The notes under the pieces are model-generated. The model had not been told where the DNA came from, ran no database searches, and worked only from the letters and a program-made list of their open reading frames with translations. DNA of 64,000 nt from Pelagibacteraceae bacterium AG-313-A04 (GTDB lineage: Bacteria > Pseudomonadota > Alphaproteobacteria > Pelagibacterales > Pelagibacteraceae), in assembly GCA_003284275.1 (NCBI GenBank), contig QBVU01000001.1:186001-250000 (forward strand). The letters run 5' to 3'. Positions 1 through 8,518 of the stretch are shown here, piece by piece (within the stretch, counting starts at the first letter, position 1; the number at the start of each line of letters is the position of its first letter). Made by a program: the position numbers and the translations under genes.

Positions 1-25
1 ATTTGTAAACTACTCATAAGTTCCT

Positions 26-1189
26 TTACTTAAGCATTTTTGATATTTTATCTAGTGCTTTTTGAATATTATCCTGAGAAGCTGCAAAGCTAAAACGAAC
101 AAAATCAACGGATGTCTTGCCAAAAGCCGTTCCTGGAACAATTGCCACACCAGCCTCATGCATACATTTTTTTGAAAATTCAGATCCGCTCATACCTGTT
201 CCGCTAACATTTGGAAAAGCATAAAAAGCACCTCCAGGCATGCTACAAGTAATCCCTGGCAAATCATTTAAACCTTTATGAATTAACTTTCTTCTTTGAT
301 CAAATTTTTCCATCATGTGATGAATAGAGTCATCAGGTCCATCCAATGCAGCTACCCCAGCAAATTGTGATGGTGCATTTACACAAGAAAAACTATTTAT
401 TGCTAATTTTGTAACATGTGGAATTAATTTTTCTGGCCACACACTCCAACCCATTCTCCAACCTGTCATAGAATAAGCTTTACTCCATCCATCAAGCACT
501 ATTAATCTTTCTTGTAAATCAGGATAATTAAAAAATGTAGGCATTTCTTTATCATCAAAAATTTGTCTGCTATAAATTTCATCACTTAATATAAAAACAT
601 GCGGATGTTTTTTTAAACCTTCAGCAAGAAAATCTATGGCAGGTTTTTCAACAAAACTTCCAGTTGGATTGTTTGGATTTATTAAAATTACTAATCTTGT
701 TTTGTCAGTTATTGAAGATAAAATTTTTTCTGGATCAAACTTTAAATCTTTTTCTTTTGTTAAATCATAAGGAACAGCTTTGGCTCCGGTATAATTTATC
801 ATGGATTCATAAATTGGGAATCCAGGTGTTGGATGAACTATTTCGGCACCAGGCTCGCCAATCATTTGAATAGCATAATACATTGTGGGTTTCCCTCCAG
901 GCATAATCATAATTCTCTCTGGATCTACATCTTTTTTGTATAGACTTTTAATTTTTCTAGAAACAGCTTGTCTGCATTCTGTAATACCGTTCGCTAAAAC
1001 ATATCCATGATGTCCATCATCGATTGCTTTTTTAGCTGCATCCATAATATGCTGAGGTGTTTTAAAATCAGGTTGACCCAACCCTAAGTGGATCATTTCT
1101 TTACCTTGAGCTTCAAGTTTCTTAGCTTCTGCTAGAACACTAAAAGCTGTTTCGGTTCCTAATCGTTCTAAATTTTTTGCTAGCTTCAT
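26..1189 (-). CDS. PLP-dependent class I/II aminotransferase (aspartate aminotransferase-like)
   Basis: A 387-aa fold-type I aminotransferase of the AspC/AAT Igamma type, expected in the cytoplasm to move amino groups between an amino acid and a 2-oxo acid. Visible hallmarks are NPNNPTG at about residue 172, the SDEIY segment near 204, and the PLP lysine in SKAYSMTGWRMGW at about Lys237. Length is normal for the family and the ATG start fits homologues. It lies 49 bp downstream of the lldD-like gene on the same strand, so the two may be co-transcribed. Exact substrate (aspartate, alanine or aromatic) cannot be read from the sequence. Confidence 0.9.
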   Translation of the reverse strand: MKLAKNLERLGTETAFSVLAEAKKLEAQGKEMIHLGLGQPDFKTPQHIMDAAKKAIDDGHHGYVLANGITECRQAVSRKIKSLYKKDVDPERIMIMPGGKPTMYYAIQMIGEPGAEIVHPTPGFPIYESMINYTGAKAVPYDLTKEKDLKFDPEKILSSITDKTRLVILINPNNPTGSFVEKPAIDFLAEGLKKHPHVFILSDEIYSRQIFDDKEMPTFFNYPDLQERLIVLDGWSKAYSMTGWRMGWSVWPEKLIPHVTKLAINSFSCVNAPSQFAGVAALDGPDDSIHHMMEKFDQRRKLIHKGLNDLPGITCSMPGGAFYAFPNVSGTGMSGSEFSKKCMHEAGVAIVPGTAFGKTSVDFVRFSFAASQDNIQKALDKISKMLK

Positions 1190-1238
1190 ATTAAAAATTT
1201 ATTAAAATTTTAAACATTTTTCAAACACCCAAATTGCA

Positions 1239-2387
1239 TCACCTATATGCAATTTTTGAACTATTTAGCTCTTTTATGTTTTTACAACCCAATAAAATCA
1301 TATCTCTTCTTATTTCTTCTCTCATTCTTTTTAAAATTTGCTCCACACCAGCTTGGCCGCCAGCACCTAAGGCAAATAAAAAACCTTTTCCAAAACTACA
1401 CGCTGTTGCACCTAATGACAACGCTTTTAAAACATGGGTGCCTCTTCTTATTCCTCCATCTAAAATTATTTCTAATTTATCTCCAACTGCTTCTTTTATT
1501 GCTGGCAGTTGATCGAAGGGTGATCGTGAACCATCAAGTTGTCTTCCACCGTGATTGGATAATAAAATTGCAGAAGCCCCAATATCAATTGCTTTTTTTG
1601 CATCTTCGACCGACATAACACCTTTTAATGCAAATGGTCCTCCCCATTTTTTCACAACATACTCAGCATCTTTCCAGCTCATCGCTGGATCATATTGTTC
1701 GTTGATATAATCCATTACTCCTTTTGCGATACTAGATCCTTTTTTCGTCCAATGAGAAACATTTGCTAACTCAAATTTTTTATTAGTCAAATAATTGAAT
1801 GCCCATTTAGGATGCATTGCAAAACTCATAATGCTTTTTAAAGTTAATTTTGGTGGCGTGGTAAAACCCCATTTGTGATCTCTTTCTCTATTTCCTGCTA
1901 CAACTGTATCAACAGTTAAGCACAAAGATTTAAATCCTGCTGTTTTACATCTATCTATTAAATTATCTGTTAAACCTTGATCTTTATGAATATAAAGTTG
2001 GAACATCTTAGGTCCGCTTGCAACATTGGCTATTTCCTCAATAGAAGAAGTTGCCATAGTCGACATACTGTAAAATGTTCCAAATTTTTCTGCAGCTCTT
2101 GCGGATGCTTTGTCTCCATCGTGATGATATAATCTTTGCATTGCAGTTGGTGCCAAAAATAAAGGCATATCAATTTTTTGACCAAAAACAGTTGTTGAAA
2201 GATCAGGCTCTCCAACGCTTGCCAGTATATTAGGCACCAAATCACATTTTAAAAATGACTCTGTATTTCTTTTTAAAGTAGTCTCATCATCAGAGCCTCC
2301 ATCGATGTAATGAAAAATTGGAGCCGGTAAATTTTTTTTTGCTAATCTTCTAAAATCCTCAAAATTATAACAATCTTCAAGACTCAT
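1239..2387 (-). CDS. lldD: FMN-dependent alpha-hydroxy acid dehydrogenase (L-lactate dehydrogenase-like)
   Basis: A 382-aa TIM-barrel flavoprotein of the LldD / glycolate oxidase family, oxidising a 2-hydroxy acid with FMN. The N-terminal FHYIDGGSDDE segment, the LSNHGGRQLDGS active-site stretch and the DGGIRRGTHVLKALSLGA phosphate-binding region are all present. Bacterial LldD passes electrons to the respiratory chain. Finding it in line with the ccm genes is compatible with a respiratory role, but that is inference. It starts 5 bp after the PagL-like gene, so co-transcription is likely. Lactate versus another 2-hydroxy acid is not decided by the sequence. Confidence 0.88.
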   Translation of the reverse strand: MSLEDCYNFEDFRRLAKKNLPAPIFHYIDGGSDDETTLKRNTESFLKCDLVPNILASVGEPDLSTTVFGQKIDMPLFLAPTAMQRLYHHDGDKASARAAEKFGTFYSMSTMATSSIEEIANVASGPKMFQLYIHKDQGLTDNLIDRCKTAGFKSLCLTVDTVVAGNRERDHKWGFTTPPKLTLKSIMSFAMHPKWAFNYLTNKKFELANVSHWTKKGSSIAKGVMDYINEQYDPAMSWKDAEYVVKKWGGPFALKGVMSVEDAKKAIDIGASAILLSNHGGRQLDGSRSPFDQLPAIKEAVGDKLEIILDGGIRRGTHVLKALSLGATACSFGKGFLFALGAGGQAGVEQILKRMREEIRRDMILLGCKNIKELNSSKIAYR

Positions 2388-2392
2388 TATTA

Positions 2393-2896
2393 TTAAAAGT
2401 TTTTTGAAAAAGTTATTTGTTGATTATCTGTTCCTGGATTAGTATCACCCCAGTCATTATTTGAAATATGACTGTAACTGTAACTTAATTTAGAATTTTC
2501 GAAAATATCCAGACCTATTTTAATTTCACTTTTAAATTCTAGTACACTGCCTAAATCTTTTCCTTCACCTTTCTCATAATAACCAGGAGTAAAACTTGGT
2601 AAAATTTTTAAGGGACCAATTCCATATTGCCCTTCTATACCTGTGTAAAGATAAACTGAACTATTTCCTGTCATAAAAGCTCCAGTAACAGGTTTGAACT
2701 TTCCAAGAAGAGTATTTCTAAATAAGTTTGGATTTTTGTGCTCTATTCCAAATAGAGTGGTTTGATCATCTCCCTCTTTATCTATTACATCAAAAGTACC
2801 AGTGTAAAATGAAATATCTGCATCTCCTTGTTCTGCTTGTGCATGAACAAAAATGATGAAAGTGGATAATAAACTTATTAGCAGTTTGAGTTTCAT
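2393..2896 (-). CDS. PagL-like lipid A deacylase / acyloxyacyl hydrolase family outer-membrane protein
   Basis: A 167-aa protein with a signal peptide (hydrophobic residues 4-18, likely cleavage after AQA near residue 21) and alternating polar/apolar strands typical of a small beta-barrel. The C-terminal SHISNNDWGDTNPG region resembles lipid A 3-O-deacylase PagL: His143 and Ser145 form the HxS of the catalytic site and the chain ends in Phe. At the place of the usual catalytic Glu (14 residues after the His) there is Asp157. It sits between ccmH and lldD on the same strand. The deacylase assignment rests on the short C-terminal motif only; a structural barrel without activity remains possible. 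Confidence 0.6.
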   Translation of the reverse strand: MKLKLLISLLSTFIIFVHAQAEQGDADISFYTGTFDVIDKEGDDQTTLFGIEHKNPNLFRNTLLGKFKPVTGAFMTGNSSVYLYTGIEGQYGIGPLKILPSFTPGYYEKGEGKDLGSVLEFKSEIKIGLDIFENSKLSYSYSHISNNDWGDTNPGTDNQQITFSKNF

Positions 2897-2945
2897 ATAA
2901 AAAAATACAACTAAATGTTTAATATGTACAGTTTCCTTTAAAGCT

Positions 2946-3305
2946 TTATTGCCTCTTTTTTAGAAAAGAAAAAATGAAAAAACCACCAAAAATTAAGACA
3001 ATATAAGGCAAAATCCACAATAGGGAATTTTGGATATTAAATTGAGGTTTAAACACGATCCAGTCTCCATATTTATCTGACATAAATGAATAAATTTCTT
3101 CCTCTGTTTTTCCCTCATCAATTAAATCTTCTACGACTAACTTAATTGTTTGAGCAAAATCAGAGTTTGAGTCTGAAATTGATTGTCCTTGGCAAACTAA
3201 ACAACGTAAATTTTTATGAATTTGATTTGGATCAACCGTCTTTTCTTTTGCAAAAGAAAATTCTGAAAAAAAAATAATTATAAATATAAATAAATTTAAT
3301 TTCAT
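2946..3305 (-). CDS. ccmH: Cytochrome c maturation protein CcmH
   Basis: A 119-aa membrane-anchored thiol protein of system I cytochrome c biogenesis. It has a signal peptide (residues 1-19), the LRCLVCQGQ redox motif with Cys35 and Cys38, and one C-terminal membrane span (about 90-112). CcmH keeps apocytochrome haem-binding cysteines reduced and presents them to CcmF. It follows ccmG by 2 bp. The CcmI domain fused to CcmH in enterobacteria is absent, as is usual in alphaproteobacteria, and no ccmI is in the window. Confidence 0.95.
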   Translation of the reverse strand: MKLNLFIFIIIFFSEFSFAKEKTVDPNQIHKNLRCLVCQGQSISDSNSDFAQTIKLVVEDLIDEGKTEEEIYSFMSDKYGDWIVFKPQFNIQNSLLWILPYIVLIFGGFFIFSFLKKRQ

Positions 3306-3307
3306 AA

Positions 3308-3823
3308 TTACTCTATAATTTTTATAATATTGTTATAATCCTCAAATGATAGTGGGCCTACAAATTTTTGAATTATCATTAAGTCTTTGTTAATCAATAT
3401 ACTTTCTGGAATACCGTAAACACCAAATCTAACTGATTGCTTACCATTTTTATCTTTTGCTAATAAATCATATGGATTACCTAACTCACTCAAAAAAGAT
3501 TTCGCTTGGGACTCTTTATCCTTAAAATTGATACCTAGTATCACTAAATTTTTAGTTTGAGATAATCTCATTAATATAGGATGCTCAATTTTGCAAGGTG
3601 CGCACCACGACGCCCAAAAGTTTATTAGTGTGTAATTATTTTTTTTTATATCATCTCTAGTATAGGAATTCGAATTATCAAAAGAAATAATCTTAAATTC
3701 AGGCGTCTCTTTATTTATTAAATTTGAGGTATTATAATTTGTGTCTCTTGTTAGACTTATATAAAATATGCCTATTACAAATAAAAAAATGAATAAAATT
3801 ATTATCTTAATGATTTTTTGCAT
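3308..3823 (-). CDS. ccmG: Thiol:disulfide interchange protein CcmG/DsbE
   Basis: A 171-aa periplasmic thioredoxin-fold protein with one N-terminal membrane anchor (residues 5-24). The active site is WCAPC with Cys74 and Cys77, and the cis-proline region is GVYGIPES. It passes reductant to CcmH or apocytochrome c during haem attachment. The start overlaps the end of ccmF by 17 nt, so translation is probably coupled within the ccm operon. Length matches other CcmG/DsbE proteins. Confidence 0.95.
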   Translation of the reverse strand: MQKIIKIIILFIFLFVIGIFYISLTRDTNYNTSNLINKETPEFKIISFDNSNSYTRDDIKKNNYTLINFWASWCAPCKIEHPILMRLSQTKNLVILGINFKDKESQAKSFLSELGNPYDLLAKDKNGKQSVRFGVYGIPESILINKDLMIIQKFVGPLSFEDYNNIIKIIE

Positions 3824-5687
3824 TACTAAATAGTCTTATAGAGCCACCAACAACAATCATGATTACCGATATCCAAATCCAAGTCATTAAAGGTTTTTTT
3901 TGAAACTTAATGTTATAATAATCTGATCTATCAATATTGCTCATGGTTAAATAATAATCTTTGATTAAACTGGTTTTAATGGCAGCTTCATAAGTTAAAG
4001 TTTTAGGATTTTCGTAAATTCTTATTTCTGGATTTAAAATATTTGTTTGATTTGAATTTATATTTTTTACTTCTAATTTTCCAATAACTGCCTGATAATT
4101 TTTATAATTTTTTAAATCTAAATTCTGTAATTGAATAGAGTAATTCTCAAATTTTTTTGTTTCCCCTAGTTTAATATTATAATCTTTTTCAAACGAGAAA
4201 ATATCATTCAATCCAATGAATAAAACTAGAAAACCAAAAGACGTATGTGAAATAATTCTAGCAAAATCTAATTTATTTTTTTTAAGAGCTTTTGCTATAT
4301 CCATTAAAGAGGAAATGATCAAAAATAGAGCACTGACAATAATAAAATTAGATAAGAGGGAATAGCTTTTTAAGAAAAATATTATTGCTAAATTCAAACC
4401 AATTGCACCAGTTAGTATTAGAAAATAAATTCTAATATTTTCAAATTTGTTTTTTATCCACTTTGCTTTAGGTCCTAGGGCCATAAATAGGAGAAATATA
4501 ACAACTACTGGAAATATAACTGCATTGTAAAAAGGTGGGCCTACTGAAATTTTGTTATCTGTTAAAGCATCAGTAAAAATTGGGTAAATAGTTCCTAGCA
4601 AAACGGTAATTAAGTAAAACATCATAAACCAGTTGTTAACTAAAATGAATGTTTCTTTACTGTTCCGATTTAAATCATAATTTTCTTTTTTATACTTTTG
4701 GAAGAGGAGAAAAATGGATCCAAATATCATTAAACTTAAAAATATTAATATATAAATCCCCCTAGTTGGATCGTTCGCAAATGTATGAACAGAATTTAAA
4801 ATGCCAGATCTTACTAAAAAGGTTCCTGTAACACTCAAAGTAAAAGTAATTAAACAAAGGATTATAACCCAAAAATAAAATAAATTTCTTTTTTCAAAAA
4901 CAATTAATGAATGAAATAAAGCTGTCATGGCAAACCAAGGTAACAAAGAGGCATTTTCTACTGGATCCCAAAACCAAAAGCCTCCCCAGCCCAATTCATA
5001 GTAAGCCCATATAGAACCAACGAGAATTCCAAGTGTTTGAAAACACCAAGAAATTAAAACCCAATTTTTTATAGAGAGAGAAAATGATTTTTCTGAATAA
5101 TTAGTAATTAGTGATGCTATTGCTGCTGAAAAATAAATAGATGCGCCAACAAAACCTACGTAAAGTAATGGAGGATGAATAGCTAAAGCGGGATCTTGTA
5201 ATATTGGATTTAAACCTAAGCCTTCTGATGGAATTGGAGAAATTCTACTAAATGGATTTGAATTAAAAATAATAAAAAAAAGGAAACCAAGGATTAATAT
5301 ATTTTGAATTATTAAAGTTAAAAGTCTAAATTTTTTTGGATGATTTTTGTTATAGACTAAAAATAAAAAAGAAAATATTGAGAGGATGATGGACCAAAGC
5401 AATAAGCTTCCTTCATGATTTCCCCATGTTCCTGCAATCTTATAAAATAAAGGCTTCGAAGAATGTGAGTTTTGGTAAACGGTGATTAAAGAAAAATCTG
5501 AGACAATAAAAGCAGCTATTAAAACAAAAAAGCAAATAATTATTGAAGTGCTCTGGATTAAACTTAGTTGATAAATTTTTTTATCTATTACATCAGATAT
5601 TTTAAGACTTCTGTTAGCAGTATAAATAATACTTAAACTTAAGATTGCGTTTAAAAATAATAATATATTTCCTAGATTACTTAGCAT
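3807..5687 (-). CDS. ccmF: Haem lyase subunit CcmF
   Basis: A 626-aa multi-spanning inner-membrane protein and core of the haem ligation complex with CcmH. The tryptophan-rich WWD-type motif reads GWGGFWFWDPVENASLLPWF, preceded by the PPLLYVG segment, and many hydrophobic spans are separated by short loops. It takes haem from holo-CcmE and attaches it to apocytochrome c in the periplasm. It overlaps ccmE by 11 nt upstream and ccmG by 17 nt downstream. Length is typical. Confidence 0.96.
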   Translation of the reverse strand: MLSNLGNILLFLNAILSLSIIYTANRSLKISDVIDKKIYQLSLIQSTSIIICFFVLIAAFIVSDFSLITVYQNSHSSKPLFYKIAGTWGNHEGSLLLWSIILSIFSFLFLVYNKNHPKKFRLLTLIIQNILILGFLFFIIFNSNPFSRISPIPSEGLGLNPILQDPALAIHPPLLYVGFVGASIYFSAAIASLITNYSEKSFSLSIKNWVLISWCFQTLGILVGSIWAYYELGWGGFWFWDPVENASLLPWFAMTALFHSLIVFEKRNLFYFWVIILCLITFTLSVTGTFLVRSGILNSVHTFANDPTRGIYILIFLSLMIFGSIFLLFQKYKKENYDLNRNSKETFILVNNWFMMFYLITVLLGTIYPIFTDALTDNKISVGPPFYNAVIFPVVVIFLLFMALGPKAKWIKNKFENIRIYFLILTGAIGLNLAIIFFLKSYSLLSNFIIVSALFLIISSLMDIAKALKKNKLDFARIISHTSFGFLVLFIGLNDIFSFEKDYNIKLGETKKFENYSIQLQNLDLKNYKNYQAVIGKLEVKNINSNQTNILNPEIRIYENPKTLTYEAAIKTSLIKDYYLTMSNIDRSDYYNIKFQKKPLMTWIWISVIMIVVGGSIRLFSNAKNH

Positions 5688-6105
5688 TTTGTTTCATCAT
5701 ATCTTTTAATTCTGGAGGCATATAGTTTTCATCATGTTTGGCTAAAATTCTATCAGCTATAAAAAAAGTCTTATCTTGTAATTTTCCTTCAGCAACAACA
5801 CCTTTTTCCTCTGAAAATAAATTTGGAACTGTCCCGCTGAAACTAATATTTAGTTCATTATTAAAATCAGTGATTACAAACTTTATTTCTTCTTCTTTAA
5901 TTATCAATGAATTTTTTTTCACCATTCCCCCTACTCTAATTTTTTTATCAAAATTAATATTTTGATTATTTTTTATATCTGTGGGAGATTTAAAATATAA
6001 AATATTTTTGTTTAATGATTGAAGTATGAAAAATATTCCTATTACTGATAATAGCAACATCAAGGCTAAGAGTGATGCTCTTTTTTTTACTTTTTTTGGA
6101 AGCAT
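5677..6105 (-). CDS. ccmE: Cytochrome c maturation haem chaperone CcmE
   Basis: A 142-aa periplasmic haem chaperone with an N-terminal membrane anchor (about residues 10-30), an OB-fold beta domain, and the haem-binding histidine in LAKHDENYMPPE (His124), which binds haem covalently in this family. It receives haem through CcmC/CcmD and hands it to CcmF. It starts 8 bp downstream of ccmD and overlaps ccmF by 11 nt. Length is normal. Confidence 0.96.
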   Translation of the reverse strand: MLPKKVKKRASLLALMLLLSVIGIFFILQSLNKNILYFKSPTDIKNNQNINFDKKIRVGGMVKKNSLIIKEEEIKFVITDFNNELNISFSGTVPNLFSEEKGVVAEGKLQDKTFFIADRILAKHDENYMPPELKDMMKQNAK

Positions 6106-6113
6106 TTACTGCT

Positions 6114-6347
6114 TTAAATAGTTTTACTAAATGAGGATAAAACTTGCGAAGCTATTTTTGAATTCTCTATAACTATTTTTTTTCTCTCAAAAGAAAGCTC
6201 GTTAATCTCTTTCGCAAATTCTCTTTCGTACTTTTTAAGTGTTTTGTGTGTTCTGTAATAAAGTAATCCACATGCAACAAAAGTAATTACAAAGGATCCC
6301 CATACGAATAAACCATAACCATTCATAGATAAAAAATTTTGTATCAT
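6114..6347 (-). CDS. ccmD: Haem exporter/adaptor protein CcmD
   Basis: A 77-aa protein with one N-terminal membrane span (about residues 10-28) followed by a charged, probably helical tail. CcmD is a small adaptor that helps release holo-CcmE from CcmABC. The identification rests on topology and on its position between ccmC (4-nt overlap) and ccmE (8-bp gap), since CcmD sequences diverge widely. The tail is longer than in many CcmD proteins, which are often 50-70 aa. Confidence 0.85.
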   Translation of the reverse strand: MIQNFLSMNGYGLFVWGSFVITFVACGLLYYRTHKTLKKYEREFAKEINELSFERKKIVIENSKIASQVLSSFSKTI

Positions 6348-7051
6348 ATTCTTTTAATGTTTTTTTTCTTTATTTTAATGATTTCTGTCTTGTATTTCAT
6401 TAGAAAAATTAGCGCACAATACAAGATAAAAACAAAAAACATTAACAATAATGGCATTAACATAGAAGAATGGATTGAACTTTCACCGATTAACTTGATA
6501 CTGGCAGGTTGATGGAGTGTGTTCCACCAATCAACAGAGTATTTAATTATTGGAATATTTATTAAACCTATTATTGCAATGATACTAGAAATTTTGTTTG
6601 CTTTATTTTCATTTGCAATCAATTTATGAGTGGAGATAAACCCAACATAAAAAAGAGCAAGAATAAACATAGATGTTATTCTTGCATCCCAAACCCACCA
6701 TGTTCCCCATGTTGGTTGGCCCCAAATTGATCCTGTGACCAATGCTAAGCATGTAAACATTAGACCTATTGGAGCGATGCTTTTAGTTATTAATCTAATA
6801 TTTTTAATTTTAAAAATAAAATGTGCAATGGATAATATAGAAATTGAAGAAAAAGAAGCCAATCCAATCCACGCGGAGGGAACGTGCACATACATTATCC
6901 TCACACTATCACCTTGTAAATAATCAGGCGGTGAAAAAATTAAAGCAAAAGAAAGTGCAACTAAGAGTAAAATAAAAAAGACTGAATTAATAAATCCAAT
7001 TAATTTTTCAATCCAATAAAATATATTGCTCAGGTTCAAAATTTTAAACAT
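6344..7051 (-). CDS. ccmC: Haem exporter protein CcmC
   Basis: A 235-aa six-span inner-membrane protein that loads haem onto CcmE. The WWD-type periplasmic motif is seen as WGQPTWGTWWVWDARITS, and conserved His residues occur in the MYVHVPSAW and LHQPAS segments. It is the first gene of the visible ccmCDEFGH operon; ccmA and ccmB are not adjacent. Its leader contains a strong hairpin (7099-7155). The start codon follows a TATTATAG stretch, so a promoter close to the gene is possible. Confidence 0.95.
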   Translation of the reverse strand: MFKILNLSNIFYWIEKLIGFINSVFFILLLVALSFALIFSPPDYLQGDSVRIMYVHVPSAWIGLASFSSISILSIAHFIFKIKNIRLITKSIAPIGLMFTCLALVTGSIWGQPTWGTWWVWDARITSMFILALFYVGFISTHKLIANENKANKISSIIAIIGLINIPIIKYSVDWWNTLHQPASIKLIGESSIHSSMLMPLLLMFFVFILYCALIFLMKYKTEIIKIKKKNIKRI

Positions 7052-7098
7052 TAGACTTTAACTACTATAATATTTTTTTTATGTGAAGTTATATTATA

Positions 7099-7155
7099 AG
7101 CCCAACTGAGAATTAGGAGGGAGTATAACTAAAGAAGTTCATCCTCAATTGGGCT
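7099..7155 (-). ncRNA. Candidate structured RNA: 12-bp stem with C-rich loop between hspQ and ccmC
   Basis: The arms at 7099-7110 and 7144-7155 pair over 12 positions. Read on the minus strand the one imperfect pair is G-U; on the plus strand it is C-A, so the minus strand is favoured. The 33-nt loop can form a small inner stem (AACU/AGUU) and leaves CUCCCUCC exposed, which is complementary to Shine-Dalgarno sequences. A weak promoter (TTCAAA, 18 nt, TATACA at about 7172-7167) would start transcription near the stem base. There is no T-run, so it is not an intrinsic terminator. It could be an sRNA or a leader element of the ccm operon. The rest of 7052-7228 shows nothing I recognise. Confidence 0.4.
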
Positions 7156-7228
7156 AAAACATTAAAATTGTATAATTCCTCTGTGTCTGAGGTTTGAATA
7201 AAAATTGTTAAATTTTAGGCAGTAATTG

Positions 7229-7552
7229 TTAATTTGATACTTTGTGGTAACTTGAGCCTTTTTTTCCTGTAAAGATCTCTTCTATAAGCGGGTGCTTCAC
7301 AGGTTCTTTTGATAAGTCTATTAAAAGATTTTGTTCAGAAACATAGGCTTCGTAGGTGACGTCATTACTCTCGGCAAGTAAATGATAAAACGGTTGATCT
7401 TTTCTCGGTCTAACTTCCTTTGGGATAGACTGATACCATTCCTCTGAATTATTAAATTCAAAATCAACATCATAAATCACACCCCTAAAATCGAAGTGTC
7501 TATGTTTAACAACTTCACCAATGGAAAATTTAGCTATATTACTTGTGCCCAT
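7229..7552 (-). CDS. hspQ: Heat shock protein HspQ (YccV-like hemimethylated-DNA-binding fold)
   Basis: A 107-aa cytoplasmic protein of the YccV/HspQ family. Recognisable features are KFSIGEVVKHRHFDFRGVIYDVD at the start, WYQSIP, the RPRKDQPFYHLLAE core and YVSEQNLL near the end. In enterobacteria HspQ is a heat-induced specificity factor for the Lon protease and binds hemimethylated DNA in vitro; here its role is inferred from family only. It is a lone gene upstream of the structured-RNA candidate and the ccm operon. Confidence 0.9.
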   Translation of the reverse strand: MGTSNIAKFSIGEVVKHRHFDFRGVIYDVDFEFNNSEEWYQSIPKEVRPRKDQPFYHLLAESNDVTYEAYVSEQNLLIDLSKEPVKHPLIEEIFTGKKGSSYHKVSN

Positions 7553-7628
7553 ATCAAATAATTAATAATTTTTATTCATAAATCAATATCTAATTTAATA
7601 AAATTTTAATATATGCTAATAATTGTTT

Positions 7629-8174
7629 GTGAATAAGTCGTTTTTAAAATTTATTACAGACTTTGGCCCATTATTAATCTTTTTTACTATTTACTATAAA
7701 AGTGGCAACAACTTAAGTGTAGCTATCCCCCCGCTAATAATTTCAACATTAATAGCAGTCGCGATCATGTACTTTATTGAAAAAAAAATTCCATATGTGC
7801 CATTAATTGGTGCAATAGTGATCTCATTATTTGGTGGTTTAACATTATATTTTAATAATCCTATTTTTATTTACATGAAACCAACAATAGTAAATTTGAT
7901 ATTTGCGGCTATTCTTCTTGTTAGTAAATCATTTTTTAATAAGAATTTTTTAAAATTTTTTTTACAGACAGCATTCCAATTGAATGAGGAAGGATGGGGA
8001 AAACTTAATTCAAGATGGGCTTATTTTTTTATATTTTTAGCTTTGCTAAACGAGGCTGTTTGGCGTACTCAACCAGAAACAACTTGGGTTAACTTTAAAG
8101 TTTGGGGTATGCTACCAATTACAATAATTTTCACAGCGATGCAGTTGCCTCTAATAAATAGGTACAAGTTATGA
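7629..8174 (+). CDS. yciB: Intracellular septation protein A family (YciB/IspZ)
   Basis: An approximately 181-aa integral membrane protein with five or six hydrophobic segments. The family signatures are the N-terminal DFGPLLIFF, LFGGLTLYFNNPIFIYMKPT in the middle, and FKVWGMLPITIIF near the C-terminus. YciB contributes to cell-envelope integrity and septation; the mechanism is unclear. I choose the GTG at 7629 because it gives an N-terminus like other family members; an in-frame TTG lies at 7623. Neither has a good ribosome binding site. It overlaps the next gene by 4 nt. Confidence 0.9.
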   Translation: MNKSFLKFITDFGPLLIFFTIYYKSGNNLSVAIPPLIISTLIAVAIMYFIEKKIPYVPLIGAIVISLFGGLTLYFNNPIFIYMKPTIVNLIFAAILLVSKSFFNKNFLKFFLQTAFQLNEEGWGKLNSRWAYFFIFLALLNEAVWRTQPETTWVNFKVWGMLPITIIFTAMQLPLINRYKL

Positions 8175-8518
8175 ATAAAATACAACTGATAGTTAATAAT
8201 GAAGCAAAAAAAAATGAAAGAGAAAAATTTTTTATAAAAAAAGAATTGCAAAGTATATTAAATTTATATGCAAAAATGGTTTCAAATGGTTCATGGAAAG
8301 ATTATTCGTTTACTTCTGGTATAAAAGAAGTGTCATTCAACATTTACCAAAGAGCATCTGAGAAACCTGTCCTGAGAATTTTAAAGAATTTTAAACCAAA
8401 TTATTTTAATGAAAAATATATTATTAAGGACAAGAACGGAACAATTCTAAAAAAATCTGAAAATTTAAATCAATTGATAAATAAAACTAGTTGGAATAGA
8501 ATAAAATTAGTGAAGTAA
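8171..8518 (+). CDS. DUF2794 family protein
   Basis: A 115-aa soluble protein matching the alphaproteobacterial DUF2794 family: a basic helix, then a segment like L..LY.KMV..G.WKDY (residues 29-46), an F.IYQRASEKPVLRI strand pair, and a conserved C-terminal region around NGTILKKSENL. No function is established. The ATG overlaps the stop of yciB (ATGA), so the two are translationally linked. It ends directly at the stop of the convergent Bax-inhibitor gene with no spacer. Confidence 0.8.
   Translation: MNKIQLIVNNEAKKNEREKFFIKKELQSILNLYAKMVSNGSWKDYSFTSGIKEVSFNIYQRASEKPVLRILKNFKPNYFNEKYIIKDKNGTILKKSENLNQLINKTSWNRIKLVK

Noticed and set aside
7092-7097. Perfect TATAAT (minus strand) upstream of ccmC
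   Set aside because: No acceptable -35 lies 16-18 bp upstream, so I do not list it as a promoter, though it could contribute.
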